Part shown: positions 1-5,680 of the stretch, in pieces
How positions within the stretch are numbered: the stretch's first letter is position 1
Layout: each line of letters opens with the position of its first letter
Assembly: GCA_964655195.1 (NCBI GenBank)
Contig: CAZZLK010000003.1
Location: 1-6,818, forward strand
Source: DUMJ01 sp964655195
Lineage (GTDB): Bacteria > DUMJ01
Direction of reading: 5' to 3'
Length of the DNA stretch: 6,818 nucleotides
Notes under the pieces: model-generated
Database searches by the model: none
Seen by the model: the letters and a program-made list of their open reading frames with translations, nothing else
Told to the model about the DNA's origin: nothing
Program-made: the position numbers and the translations under genes

Positions 1-1383
1 ATCATTTTGGGCTTCATCACTGAGTTTTATTCCTTCTGCCCCATATACAGATCTGGCTATCTTTTCCATCTTTTTCTCGTAAGGTTCTTCTAGGTCATAT
101 AGAAAGCTAAAAGAGTTTGGATCACTGGAGACAGAATCTAATACCTCTTCGGCTAATTCCAAAGCTCCTTCTCCTCCCTCGTTGAATACATTAGAAACGG
201 CAAACCTCACATTTATCTCACCCAATTTACCCTTCAAAAATTCTATCTCTTTATCGGTATCTGTTGAAAATCTATTTATCGCTACAACTACCGGAACCTT
301 AAAGACATCCCTTAATACCTCTAGGTGATGGATGAGATTTGGCAGTCCCTTCTCTATCGCCCCTATATTTTCCTCCTCTATCCCTTTCTGGTTACCTAAT
401 CCATGATATTTTAAAGACCTTATAGATGTAACCAATACCGCCAGATCTGGATGCAGGTCTCCTACTCTGCACTTTATATCGAAGAACTTTTCTCCTCCTA
501 AATCTACCCCAAATCCAGCCTCGGTTATCACGTAATCTGCAAGGAAAGAGGCAAGGGTAGTGGCTATTACAGAATTGCATCCATGGGCAATGTTTCCAAA
601 AGGTCCGCAGTGTATAAATGCTGGAGTTCCTTCCAGTGTTTGGACTAGATTGGGAGATAGTGCATTCTTCAATAGAGCAGTCATTGCCCCTTCTATTTTC
701 AGTTCCTTACTTAAAACAGGTCTTCCTTCTTTATCTATACCTATTACTATGTTACCCAATCTCTCCTTTAAGTCTTTTATATCCTTTGCCAGAGATAGGA
801 TCGCCATAACTTCTGAGGATGCTGTTATCTCAAAACCGTCTTCTCTAGGTATCCCATTACCCTTTCCTCCAAGCCCGCTTACTATAAACCTTAACTGTCT
901 ATCATTCATATCTATACATCTCTTCCAGTATATCTGTAGTGGGTCTATTCCCAGTTCATTCCCCTGATATATATGGTTGTCTATAATTGCCGATAGAAGA
1001 TTGTGTGCAGAAGATACCGCATGTATATCTCCGGTGAAGTGTAGATTTATATCCACATCGGGAAAGACCTTAGCCTTTCCCCCTCCGACTGCTCCTCCTT
1101 TTATACCAAATACAGGACCAAGCGATGGTTCTCTTAAACAGATTATTGTCTTTTTACCCAGCCTTGATAGTGCATCTCCCAACCCTATGGTTGTAGTCGT
1201 CTTACCCTCACCTTTGGGTGTGGGATTGATAGACGTCACCAGTATAAGCTTTCCCCTTTTCCTCTCTTTCAATTTATATATGAGTCTCCAGTCAACCTTA
1301 CCTGTGTACCATCCATAAGGATAGTATTCCTCGTTACTAATCCCTAAAGATTCTGCCAGTTCGTTAATCTTTCTTATAGACAT
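1..1383 (-). CDS. fhs: Formate-tetrahydrofolate ligase, N-terminal 461 residues (cut by left edge)
   Basis: This enzyme (formyl-THF synthetase, FTHFS) joins formate to tetrahydrofolate using ATP to give 10-formyl-THF. The reaction feeds the methyl branch of the Wood-Ljungdahl pathway or one-carbon biosynthesis in the cytoplasm. Translation on the minus strand is uninterrupted from ATG at 1383 to the window edge. The P-loop-like TPKGEGKTTTT lies at residues 55-65, REPSLGPVFGIKGG at 84-97, DINLHFTGD at 111-119, DMNDRQLR at 158-165, PNLVQTLEGTPAFIH at 244-258, NIAHGCNS at 264-271 and TEAGFG at 287-292. The family is about 555-560 residues long, so roughly 95-100 C-terminal residues lie outside. 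The start is forced: the codon just before the ATG is TAG. The segment between GGG and DINLH (residues 103-110, KAKVFPDV) differs from the usual YAQVxPME, which suggests a divergent FTHFS branch. The gene is transcribed away from the Spy-like gene and shares its upstream region. Family assignment is very secure; physiological direction is not. Confidence 0.97.
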   Translation of the reverse strand, partial: MSIRKINELAESLGISNEEYYPYGWYTGKVDWRLIYKLKERKRGKLILVTSINPTPKGEGKTTTTIGLGDALSRLGKKTIICLREPSLGPVFGIKGGAVGGGKAKVFPDVDINLHFTGDIHAVSSAHNLLSAIIDNHIYQGNELGIDPLQIYWKRCIDMNDRQLRFIVSGLGGKGNGIPREDGFEITASSEVMAILSLAKDIKDLKERLGNIVIGIDKEGRPVLSKELKIEGAMTALLKNALSPNLVQTLEGTPAFIHCGPFGNIAHGCNSVIATTLASFLADYVITEAGFGVDLGGEKFFDIKCRVGDLHPDLAVLVTSIRSLKYHGLGNQKGIEEENIGAIEKGLPNLIHHLEVLRDVFKVPVVVAINRFSTDTDKEIEFLKGKLGEINVRFAVSNVFNEGGEGALELAEEVLDSVSSDPNSFSFLYDLEEPYEKKMEKIARSVYGAEGIKLSDEAQND

Positions 1384-1396
1384 CTATCCTATAGAC

Positions 1397-1402
1397 CCTC
1401 CT
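1397..1402 (-). promoter_or_regulatory. Ribosome binding site of fhs, unusually distant
   Basis: The minus strand reads AGGAGG 13 nt before the fhs ATG, which is longer than the usual 5-9 nt. A second weaker AGGA lies only 3 nt before the ATG (1387-1390). No alternative in-frame start exists because TAG directly precedes the ATG. Either the long spacing is used or both sites contribute. Confidence 0.55.
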
Positions 1403-1426
1403 ATGCTCCTTACTTGAGATATTTGA

Positions 1427-1438
1427 ATTATAATACCA
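1427..1438. promoter_or_regulatory. Putative -10 region between the divergent fhs and Spy-like genes
   Basis: On the minus strand TGGTATTAT (1438 to 1430) matches an extended -10 element. It would place a fhs transcript start near 1423 with a leader of about 40 nt. The same bases include TATAAT on both strands (1429-1434 plus, 1432-1427 minus). No good TTGACA-like -35 was found at 16-18 nt for either direction. For the plus-strand gene, TATATT at 1481-1486 is another weak -10 candidate nearer the start codon. This rests on pattern matching alone. Confidence 0.35.
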
Positions 1439-1456
1439 TATCGGGATATCTTATGG
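1436..1456. promoter_or_regulatory. Overlapping inverted repeats, possible operator
   Basis: ATATC and GATAT (1438-1442 and 1445-1449) form a palindrome around a GG centre. CCATA and TATGG (1436-1440 and 1452-1456) form a second, offset inverted repeat over the same stretch. The site overlaps and lies immediately upstream of the putative fhs -10 element, where a regulator could act on one or both divergent genes. The repeats are short and AT-rich, so chance is a serious alternative. Confidence 0.22.
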
Positions 1457-1506
1457 AATAAAATAACCTGGATTTGTGTCTATATTTATGGAAGGATATA
1501 AAAGGA

Positions 1507-1515
1507 AGGAGGTGA
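1507..1515 (+). promoter_or_regulatory. Strong ribosome binding site that sets the Spy-like gene start
   Basis: AGGAGGTGA matches the complement of the 16S rRNA 3' end almost perfectly. It sits 9 nt (from AGGAGG) before GTG at 1522 but only 3 nt before an upstream in-frame TTG at 1516, so GTG is the better start. The match also supports a bacterial origin for the sequence. Confidence 0.85.
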
Positions 1516-1521
1516 TTGAGG

Positions 1522-2007
1522 GTGAAAAGATTCATAGCTTTAGCTCTGACGTTAGCGTTAATCCTTGGGATAGTACAGGTTGCTTCTGCCAGACCTTTAT
1601 ACTTTAAGAGGGCTCCTTTTGGCTTGGAACCTTATAGAGTTGGTATAGTAAAGACTCCATTTTGGGGGCAGAATCTCATTAAATACCTGGACCTTACTGA
1701 TGAGCAGATAACTAAGATCAAGGAACTGAGAGATAAGTACTATAAGAAGCTAAAGGAGCTCTGGAGTAAGCTTCAGGATGCTGTATTTTCACTGAGACAG
1801 CTACAACTGGAGAAGCAACCTGATAAAGCACAGATAGATAAAACTAAAGATGAGATCAGTAACCTTAGAAAAGAGATCAATAAGGTGATGGATGAGTACT
1901 GGAAAGAGTTCAAAGAAATACTGACCAAGGAACAGCTATCCAAACTGACACCTCCATACAGAGTGCGAAGAGTACCCTGGGGACCTTATCCCTTCTTCAG
2001 ATGGTAA
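1522..2007 (+). CDS. Exported helical LTxxQ protein, Spy/CpxP-like
   Basis: The product is a 161-residue secreted protein of unknown exact role. Residues 1-23 form a signal peptide: MKR, a hydrophobic stretch, then VASA before Arg24. The mature part has a helical core (about 55-140), very rich in K and E with heptad-like leucines. It is bracketed by two LTxxQ motifs, LTDEQ at 58-62 and LTKEQ at 134-138. Paired LTxxQ motifs are the hallmark of the Spy/CpxP family, whose known members are periplasmic chaperones or envelope-stress modulators. There is no Cys or His anywhere, so a metal-sensor role like that of ZraP or CnrX is not supported. Arms rich in aromatics and proline flank the core, and both contain PYRV followed by a P..WG-type end (residues 37-49 and 145-154). 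The gene stands alone, divergent from fhs and convergent with hypF. The start is set by spacing to the ribosome binding site. Fold class is fairly secure; function is inferred. Confidence 0.85.
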   Translation: MKRFIALALTLALILGIVQVASARPLYFKRAPFGLEPYRVGIVKTPFWGQNLIKYLDLTDEQITKIKELRDKYYKKLKELWSKLQDAVFSLRQLQLEKQPDKAQIDKTKDEISNLRKEINKVMDEYWKEFKEILTKEQLSKLTPPYRVRRVPWGPYPFFRW

Positions 2008-2019
2008 CTCTACGTTTTC

Positions 2020-2051
2020 CAGGGTCTTAGGGATCTGGTCCTAAGACCCTG
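2020..2051. terminator. Perfect 12-bp hairpin between convergent genes, likely bidirectional terminator
   Basis: CAGGGTCTTAGG (2020-2031) is the exact reverse complement of CCTAAGACCCTG (2040-2051), with an 8-nt loop. It begins 12 nt after the Spy-like stop codon and contains the last codons and stop of hypF. Neither strand has a clear U-tract after the stem: the plus side continues with C/T-mixed sequence and the minus side with GAAAACG. It may therefore act as a non-canonical terminator or as a 3'-end stabilising structure for both transcripts. Confidence 0.7.
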
Positions 2052-4293
2052 CCCTTCCTCCAATTATCGCCTGTCCCAGAGATAGCCCTCCATCATTGCA
2101 GGGGACCTGGTTATGAGTATATACTTTAAAGTTTTTCTCTCTAAGGAGCCTAACAAGCCTATTCAAGAGTCTTCTATTCTGGAAACATCCCCCACTAAGA
2201 GCCACCTTATCTATCTTTGTCTCTTCCCTTATTAAGAGGGTAACATCAAGCATCATCCTTGCTACTGTATTATGGAATTTAGTAGATATAATACTGACTG
2301 GAAGCACATCTATGTCGCTTAAGAGCCCCTCGAATAGCTTTTTGACCCTTAAGATAAATATCCCATTTTCTTTTTCTATTTCCCAGCTGTAATATTCATC
2401 GTCCTCTATGTCTTTACCCATCATCTCTAACTCTACAGCAGGTTGACCCTCATAAGTTGCTTCTTGACAGATATCTAAAAGGCTTGAAACTGCGTCGAAT
2501 AGTCGCCCCATAGAAGATGTAAAGGGGGTATTTATCCCTTTTTCTACCTGTTCCTTTATTATCCTTATCTCCTCCTCTGGGACTGCATTTAAAAAGGGAA
2601 GGTCAGGGATCTTACCAAAGAGTTTAAAGAGATATCCAATGGTAAGTCTGTAGGGTCTTCTTATTGCTAGCTCCCCGCCAGGCATCGGCAGGTATTCCAG
2701 ATGTGCCTTTCTTATGAAACCGTCGTAATCTGCAATTAAGACCTCTCCTCCCCATATATTGCCATCTAGTCCATAACCAGAACCATCGAGGGATATACCT
2801 ATAACAGGTTCAGTGATACTATTTTCACCCATACAGCTCACAATATGTGCATAGTGATGCTGGACCCTTATTACTGGTAAAGTTCCTTCAAATTGTAGCG
2901 CATATCTGGTCGATAAATAATCAGGATGCAGGTCACAGGCAACCACCTGAGGTTCTATCCTGAATAACCTTTTGTATAGCTCTATGGTATTTATAAAATG
3001 TTCCAGGGTTTCTATATTCTCCAGGTCTCCAATGTGTTGGCTGATAAATGCATAGTTGTCCCTGGTCAGACAGAACGTATTTTTTAATTCTCCTCCACAT
3101 GCGAGTGTCTGTTTTATCTTGAAAGGGATCTTTACTGGAGATGGGGCATAACCTCTAGCCCTTCTTATCAGCTGGGGTTTACCATCGAAGACAAAAACCA
3201 CACTGTCATCATACCGTGAATATATGTCTCTATCGTTGAGGAGGAAATAATCAGCTATACCTTTCAGCCTGTTTAGAGCCTCTTCGCTATCCTGGCATAT
3301 AGGCTCTTCGCTTAGATTTCCACTGGTCATTACAAGTGGTTTAGAAACCTCTCTAAGGAGCATATGATGGACTGGAGTATATGGAAGCATCACACCAAGG
3401 TAGTTATTATTTGGTGCAACACCCCTTGAGATATCGCCAAGATCTTTTATCTTTAGAAGTACTATTGGAGCCTGAGGAGAAACTAGTATCTTTTCCTCTT
3501 CAGGTGTAACATAACAGTACATCTTTATTGTATCAAGATCCTTCATCATCAATGCAAATGGCTTATATCCTCTTTTCTTTCTCTCTCTTAATAGTCTTAC
3601 CGCATTATCATTTGTAGCATCGCATGCCAGATGGAATCCTCCGAGTCCTTTTATTGCAACAATAAAGCCTTCTTTCAAGAGTCTGGCTGTCTCCTCTATA
3701 GGATCTTCTACTTTAAGTCCTTCTATCCACAGTCTGGGTCCACAGATAGGGCAGGCGTTGGGTTGTGCATGAAATCTTCTGTTTAGAGGGTCGTTATATT
3801 CTTCTTCACAATCCTTGCACATCCTGAATTTATCCATCGTGGTATTCTTCCGATCATATGGTATGTCTTTTATAATGGTAAACCTTGGTCCACAATTTGT
3901 GCAGTTTATAAATGGATATCTATAACGTCTATCCCTGGGGTCAAAGAGTTCCCTAAGGCAATCCTCACATACAGCTATATCTGGAGAGATGAGCTGATAT
4001 CCCGGTTCTTCTTTGCTCTCTTTGATGAGAAAATCTCTATAGTTATTTGGGACAGAATCTTCCACTTCTATTCTTTCTATCCTGGCGACAGGTGGAGCCT
4101 TTCTCTTGATATCGGATATAAATCTCTCTATACTTTCCTTCTCCCCTTCGACCTCTATCTCTACAGAGCTGGAGGTATTCAATACCCATCCCTTAAGGTT
4201 ATACTCTTTTGCCAGTCTGTATATAAAGGGTCTGAAGCCTACCCCCTGGACAACTCCAAAGACTCTTATCCTTTTACCTGTAAGGATTTTCAC
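2041..4293 (-). CDS. hypF: Carbamoyltransferase HypF, hydrogenase maturation
   Basis: HypF uses carbamoyl phosphate and ATP to carbamoylate the C-terminal Cys of HypE, the first step towards the CN ligands of the [NiFe] active site. All family domains are present in 750 residues, a normal length. The acylphosphatase domain (about 8-95) has VQGVGFRPF with its Arg21 and Asn39. The zinc-finger domain has all eight cysteines as four CxxC pairs (109/112, 131/134, 159/162, 181/184). The YrdC-like domain (about 200-385) has KGLGGFHLACDA, MTSGN and RRARGYAP. The Kae1-like carbamoyltransferase domain (about 396-745) has HHYAH at 479-483, SLDGSGYGLDGNIWGGE and the closing SGGCFQN and NDGG. The start is GTG, forced by an in-frame TAA two codons upstream. 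No good ribosome binding site is visible, and the start lies 20 nt inside hypB, so translation probably depends on coupling to hypB. Its stop codon lies inside the terminal hairpin. It is the last gene of the operon. Confidence 0.98.
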   Translation of the reverse strand: MKILTGKRIRVFGVVQGVGFRPFIYRLAKEYNLKGWVLNTSSSVEIEVEGEKESIERFISDIKRKAPPVARIERIEVEDSVPNNYRDFLIKESKEEPGYQLISPDIAVCEDCLRELFDPRDRRYRYPFINCTNCGPRFTIIKDIPYDRKNTTMDKFRMCKDCEEEYNDPLNRRFHAQPNACPICGPRLWIEGLKVEDPIEETARLLKEGFIVAIKGLGGFHLACDATNDNAVRLLRERKKRGYKPFALMMKDLDTIKMYCYVTPEEEKILVSPQAPIVLLKIKDLGDISRGVAPNNNYLGVMLPYTPVHHMLLREVSKPLVMTSGNLSEEPICQDSEEALNRLKGIADYFLLNDRDIYSRYDDSVVFVFDGKPQLIRRARGYAPSPVKIPFKIKQTLACGGELKNTFCLTRDNYAFISQHIGDLENIETLEHFINTIELYKRLFRIEPQVVACDLHPDYLSTRYALQFEGTLPVIRVQHHYAHIVSCMGENSITEPVIGISLDGSGYGLDGNIWGGEVLIADYDGFIRKAHLEYLPMPGGELAIRRPYRLTIGYLFKLFGKIPDLPFLNAVPEEEIRIIKEQVEKGINTPFTSSMGRLFDAVSSLLDICQEATYEGQPAVELEMMGKDIEDDEYYSWEIEKENGIFILRVKKLFEGLLSDIDVLPVSIISTKFHNTVARMMLDVTLLIREETKIDKVALSGGCFQNRRLLNRLVRLLREKNFKVYTHNQVPCNDGGLSLGQAIIGGRAGS

Positions 4294-4918
4294 TTTTTAA
4301 CCATTCTACCCAGGCATCTATACCTTCCGTTGTCTTACAGGAGATCTGGAAGATCTTCGCCTTCTTGTTTACAGCAGTTATACCATTTCTGAATCTTTCG
4401 TAGTCGAAGTCTATATAAGGCATCAGGTCCATCTTATTAAGTATAACTGCATCTACCATAGAGAATAATCCCGGATATTTATATGGCTTATCGTCACCCT
4501 CCGGTACACTCGATATGGCAACCCTTATATGTTCTCCAAGATCGAAACTTGCAGGACAGATCAGATTTCCAACATTTTCTATGAATAGATACCTTATTCC
4601 ATTGAGGGAGAGCTTCTTTATCGCCTCCCTCACCATTGATGCATCGAGATGACAGTTTCCTCCAGTGTTTATCTGTACTACCGGGATACCTGAGTCTGCC
4701 ATCTTCTCACTATCTATGCTGGAGGCGACATCACCCTCTATTACCGCCACTAAAGAATCTAATCTACGAACCGTCTCCAGTATAAGGCTTGTTTTTCCCG
4801 CTCCAGGGGAAGACATTATATTAATCGTAAATACCTTTAAGGTATCAAGGAATTCCCTATTTAAAGAAGCCACCTGGTCGTTAGCATCAAGAATATTCTT
4901 AACTATCTCTATCTTCAT
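4274..4918 (-). CDS. hypB: GTPase HypB, nickel insertion into hydrogenase
   Basis: HypB is a SIMIBI-class GTPase that works with HypA to load nickel into the hydrogenase large subunit precursor. The 214 residues show the Walker A loop SSPGAGKTS (36-44), EGDVASSIDS (61-70), the metal-site motif GGNCHLDA with Cys89 and His90, ENVGNLICPA with the third metal-site Cys121, and the guanine-specificity motif NKMD (161-164). The N-terminal extension seen in some relatives, either a CxxCGC high-affinity nickel site or a His-rich stretch, is absent. This is therefore the minimal form without nickel storage. The ATG at 4918 has GAGG 6 nt upstream. The gene starts 20 nt inside hypA and ends 20 nt inside hypF, which indicates tight translational coupling. 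The operon context and metal-site residues distinguish it from the related urease protein UreG. Confidence 0.97.
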   Translation of the reverse strand: MKIEIVKNILDANDQVASLNREFLDTLKVFTINIMSSPGAGKTSLILETVRRLDSLVAVIEGDVASSIDSEKMADSGIPVVQINTGGNCHLDASMVREAIKKLSLNGIRYLFIENVGNLICPASFDLGEHIRVAISSVPEGDDKPYKYPGLFSMVDAVILNKMDLMPYIDFDYERFRNGITAVNKKAKIFQISCKTTEGIDAWVEWLKSENPYR

Positions 4919-5246
4919 CTTCCACCTCTATACTTTCTATATAAAATTCTCTCCCTTCAATTATGTCTCCACCAATATTTTTACAGTATGGACATATATA
5001 AGTTTCATCTGGGATGAACTCTTTCTGACAGTTATAACACCTTAACTTTACCGAAACCCTCTTAAATATAAGACTGGCTCCTTCTAGAGGGGTAGACTTT
5101 GTCAACAGATCGAAATAAAACTGTATGGACTCATCTAAAAAACTTGAGAGGTCTCCTATCACTAACTCTATGGCTTTTACCTTTTTGCCCTTACTTGCCT
5201 CTGTGACTATTCTTATTATATCCTCTGTAACAGCCAGTTCGTGCAT
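4899..5246 (-). CDS. hypA: Nickel metallochaperone HypA
   Basis: HypA binds nickel and passes it, with HypB, to the large subunit precursor. The 115-residue protein is full length. It begins with the invariant MHE, where His2 and the N-terminus bind nickel, followed by the conserved IGDLSSFLDESIQFYFDLL (30-48). It carries the structural zinc site as CYNC (70-73) and CPYC (85-88). The C-terminal tail is acidic (EVEDEDRDS). The start is fixed by MHE, since the family needs His at position 2. The gene overlaps the preceding protease gene by 31 nt and hypB by 20 nt. Only a weak AAGAGA-type ribosome binding site precedes it, so coupling to the protease gene is likely. Confidence 0.97.
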   Translation of the reverse strand: MHELAVTEDIIRIVTEASKGKKVKAIELVIGDLSSFLDESIQFYFDLLTKSTPLEGASLIFKRVSVKLRCYNCQKEFIPDETYICPYCKNIGGDIIEGREFYIESIEVEDEDRDS

Positions 5247-5680
5247 ATCTCTTTTATCTTTTCTATAGCCTCTTCTGAATTCTTTTTTGCTTCTTCGGTC
5301 AATTCGAATCCGAAGTCAAAGTCGTATCCTCTTATAGACACAAGATATGCTTTCGGTCTTACACCATAAAGCTCTTCTGTGAGAGCCAGTAGCATCTCAG
5401 GACTTATATGATGCGAGAAGATCGGGGTCTTATATCTGGGGATTATCTCTTTGACTATGAAGTCTTCGTCCTGATCCATACTGGCATCGACAAAAAAAAC
5501 AAGCTCGCATCCTGATATATCTTCACAGATTTCAGGACCGAGCTCCTGTAAAGACAATACATCCATATACTCTTTTTCAGATAGGAGTCTTTTAGCTACA
5601 TATTCTCCAACTCCATCATCTCGTCTTGCTGGATTTCCATAACCTATAACCAGTATGCTAGTCCCTTTTGACGCTTCCAA
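5216..5680 (-). CDS. Hydrogenase maturation endopeptidase (HyaD/HoxW/HycI family, M52)
   Basis: This protease cuts the C-terminal tail from the nickel-loaded hydrogenase large subunit, the last maturation step, in the cytoplasm. The 154 residues fit the family. The glycine-rich start ILVIGYGNPARRDDGVG (9-25) includes Asp22 at the position of the nickel-sensing Glu16 of HybD. LQELGPE lies at 44-50, FFVDA with Asp65 corresponds to Asp62 of HybD, and SHHISPE (89-95) supplies the histidine equivalent to His93. The SPExLLAL and LYG sequences after it resemble proteases serving cytoplasmic group 3 enzymes. The start is TTG: TGA immediately precedes it in frame, and no ATG occurs before residue 39, past the essential motif. 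It begins 23 nt inside the large subunit gene, its likely substrate. Family assignment is secure; I do not give a symbol because hoxW-, hyaD- and hycI-type names cannot be separated here. Confidence 0.95.
   Translation of the reverse strand: MEASKGTSILVIGYGNPARRDDGVGEYVAKRLLSEKEYMDVLSLQELGPEICEDISGCELVFFVDASMDQDEDFIVKEIIPRYKTPIFSHHISPEMLLALTEELYGVRPKAYLVSIRGYDFDFGFELTEEAKKNSEEAIEKIKEICTNWLLQRI

Noticed and set aside
392..580. Minus-strand 62-codon frame inside fhs
   Set aside because: It is an out-of-frame reading of fhs with no independent evidence.
560..967. Plus-strand open frame of 135 codons inside fhs
   Set aside because: It is antisense to a clearly conserved fhs region, has serine/proline-rich low-complexity content typical of an antisense frame, and shows no recognisable domain.
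977..1318. Plus-strand open frame of 113 codons inside fhs
   Set aside because: It lies opposite the P-loop and DINLHFTGD motifs of fhs, with no ribosome binding site or family features.
1516..1521. TTG at 1516 as start of the Spy-like gene
   Set aside because: It is only 3 nt from the AGGAGG core. GTG at 1522 has 9-nt spacing and gives a cleaner MKR signal-peptide start.
1384..1521. Riboswitch or small RNA in the divergent intergenic region
   Set aside because: The predicted fhs leader is only about 40 nt and no substantial stem-loop or known riboswitch core is visible.
4665..5045. Plus-strand open frame of 126 codons across the hypB/hypA junction
   Set aside because: Both strands cannot plausibly be coding here, and hypA and hypB are unmistakable. 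The hydrophobic segment arises from antisense of charged codons.
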